Positions 6,049 to 6,226 of a DNA stretch of 6,226 nucleotides are shown in pieces. The notes below the pieces were generated by a model. The model ran no database searches. It was given only the letters and a program-made list of their open reading frames with translations, and was not told where the DNA came from. Where the stretch lies: NCBI GenBank assembly GCA_002938115.1, contig PTKD01000118.1:1-6226 (forward strand), in the 5' to 3' direction. The stretch's first letter is position 1; every line of letters begins with the position of its first letter. The stretch is from Alphaproteobacteria bacterium MarineAlpha9_Bin7 (GTDB taxonomy: Bacteria > Pseudomonadota > Alphaproteobacteria > UBA7887). A program made the translations under genes and the position numbers.

Positions 6049-6226
6049 GACGACCTAGGGAGAAAACGCAGCCAAGTGATAGATGAGCATTCGCCTTGTT
6101 TAAATAACGTGCTGAGATGACGGACAGGCCGAAAGCGGGCAGAGAAATCCCTCGAATGACATGTAAAATTTCAATGAAGAATTTGTTTTTAAAAAATGAG
6201 TCTGATTTACTCTAGCTTTCCGCGGA
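6049..6226. other. Region beyond the tRNA promoter, no gene supported
   Basis: This AT-rich terminal stretch shows no open frame of useful length with a ribosome site and no RNA gene. A 32-codon frame from ATG 6117 has no ribosome binding site and no recognisable product. The segment may be intergenic or lead to a gene beyond the window. Confidence 0.5.

Noticed and set aside
6117..6215. A 32-codon frame near the right edge
   Set aside because: No ribosome binding site, no motif, AT-rich composition, and no evidence beyond the absence of stops.

Overview
The window is about 6.2 kb of bacterial chromosome with roughly balanced GC. It holds five intact protein genes and one tRNA gene. No mobile element, CRISPR array, rRNA or broken gene is visible. 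The mix (class G malate synthase, a YtoQ-family protein, a tRNA-Gln with a TGGGGGA acceptor stem and encoded CCA, strong GGAGG ribosome sites) suggests a proteobacterium. An alphaproteobacterium is my best guess, but it is an inference from remembered family resemblance and not a demonstrated placement.

Layout from left to right. (1) 1-188 is an AT-rich upstream region with a 7-bp inverted repeat. (2) A zinc-free quinone oxidoreductase-type MDR reductase lies at 189-1163 (+). (3) A 175-bp convergent gap has no clear terminator. (4) A two-gene minus-strand unit follows: the upstream gene (2176-2919) is a maleate isomerase / arylmalonate decarboxylase-fold protein, and the downstream gene (1339-2100) is an HpcH/HpaI-family class II aldolase. 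(5) A 194-bp divergent control region (2920-3113) separates this unit from malate synthase G, glcB (3114-5294, +). (6) After a 70-bp convergent gap comes ytoQ (5365-5853, -), directly downstream of tRNA-Gln(CTG) (5899-5972, -). The tRNA has a recognisable TTGACA-type promoter. (7) 5973-6226 carries that promoter and otherwise nothing I can support.

How the genes may work together. Malate synthase G condenses glyoxylate with acetyl-CoA to malate. HpcH/HpaI aldolases split 2-oxo-4-hydroxy acids into pyruvate (or a related oxoacid) plus an aldehyde. The maleate isomerase-fold family acts on small di-acids. The divergent arrangement around one control region suggests a small acid-catabolism module in which the aldolase branch could supply glyoxylate or pyruvate and GlcB feeds it into central metabolism. 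The real substrates cannot be read from the sequence.

The points most worth a second look are the isomerase-fold protein, which lacks both cysteines that define maleate isomerase chemistry; a possible switch-like 5' leader in front of that gene; and the likely co-transcription of ytoQ with tRNA-Gln.
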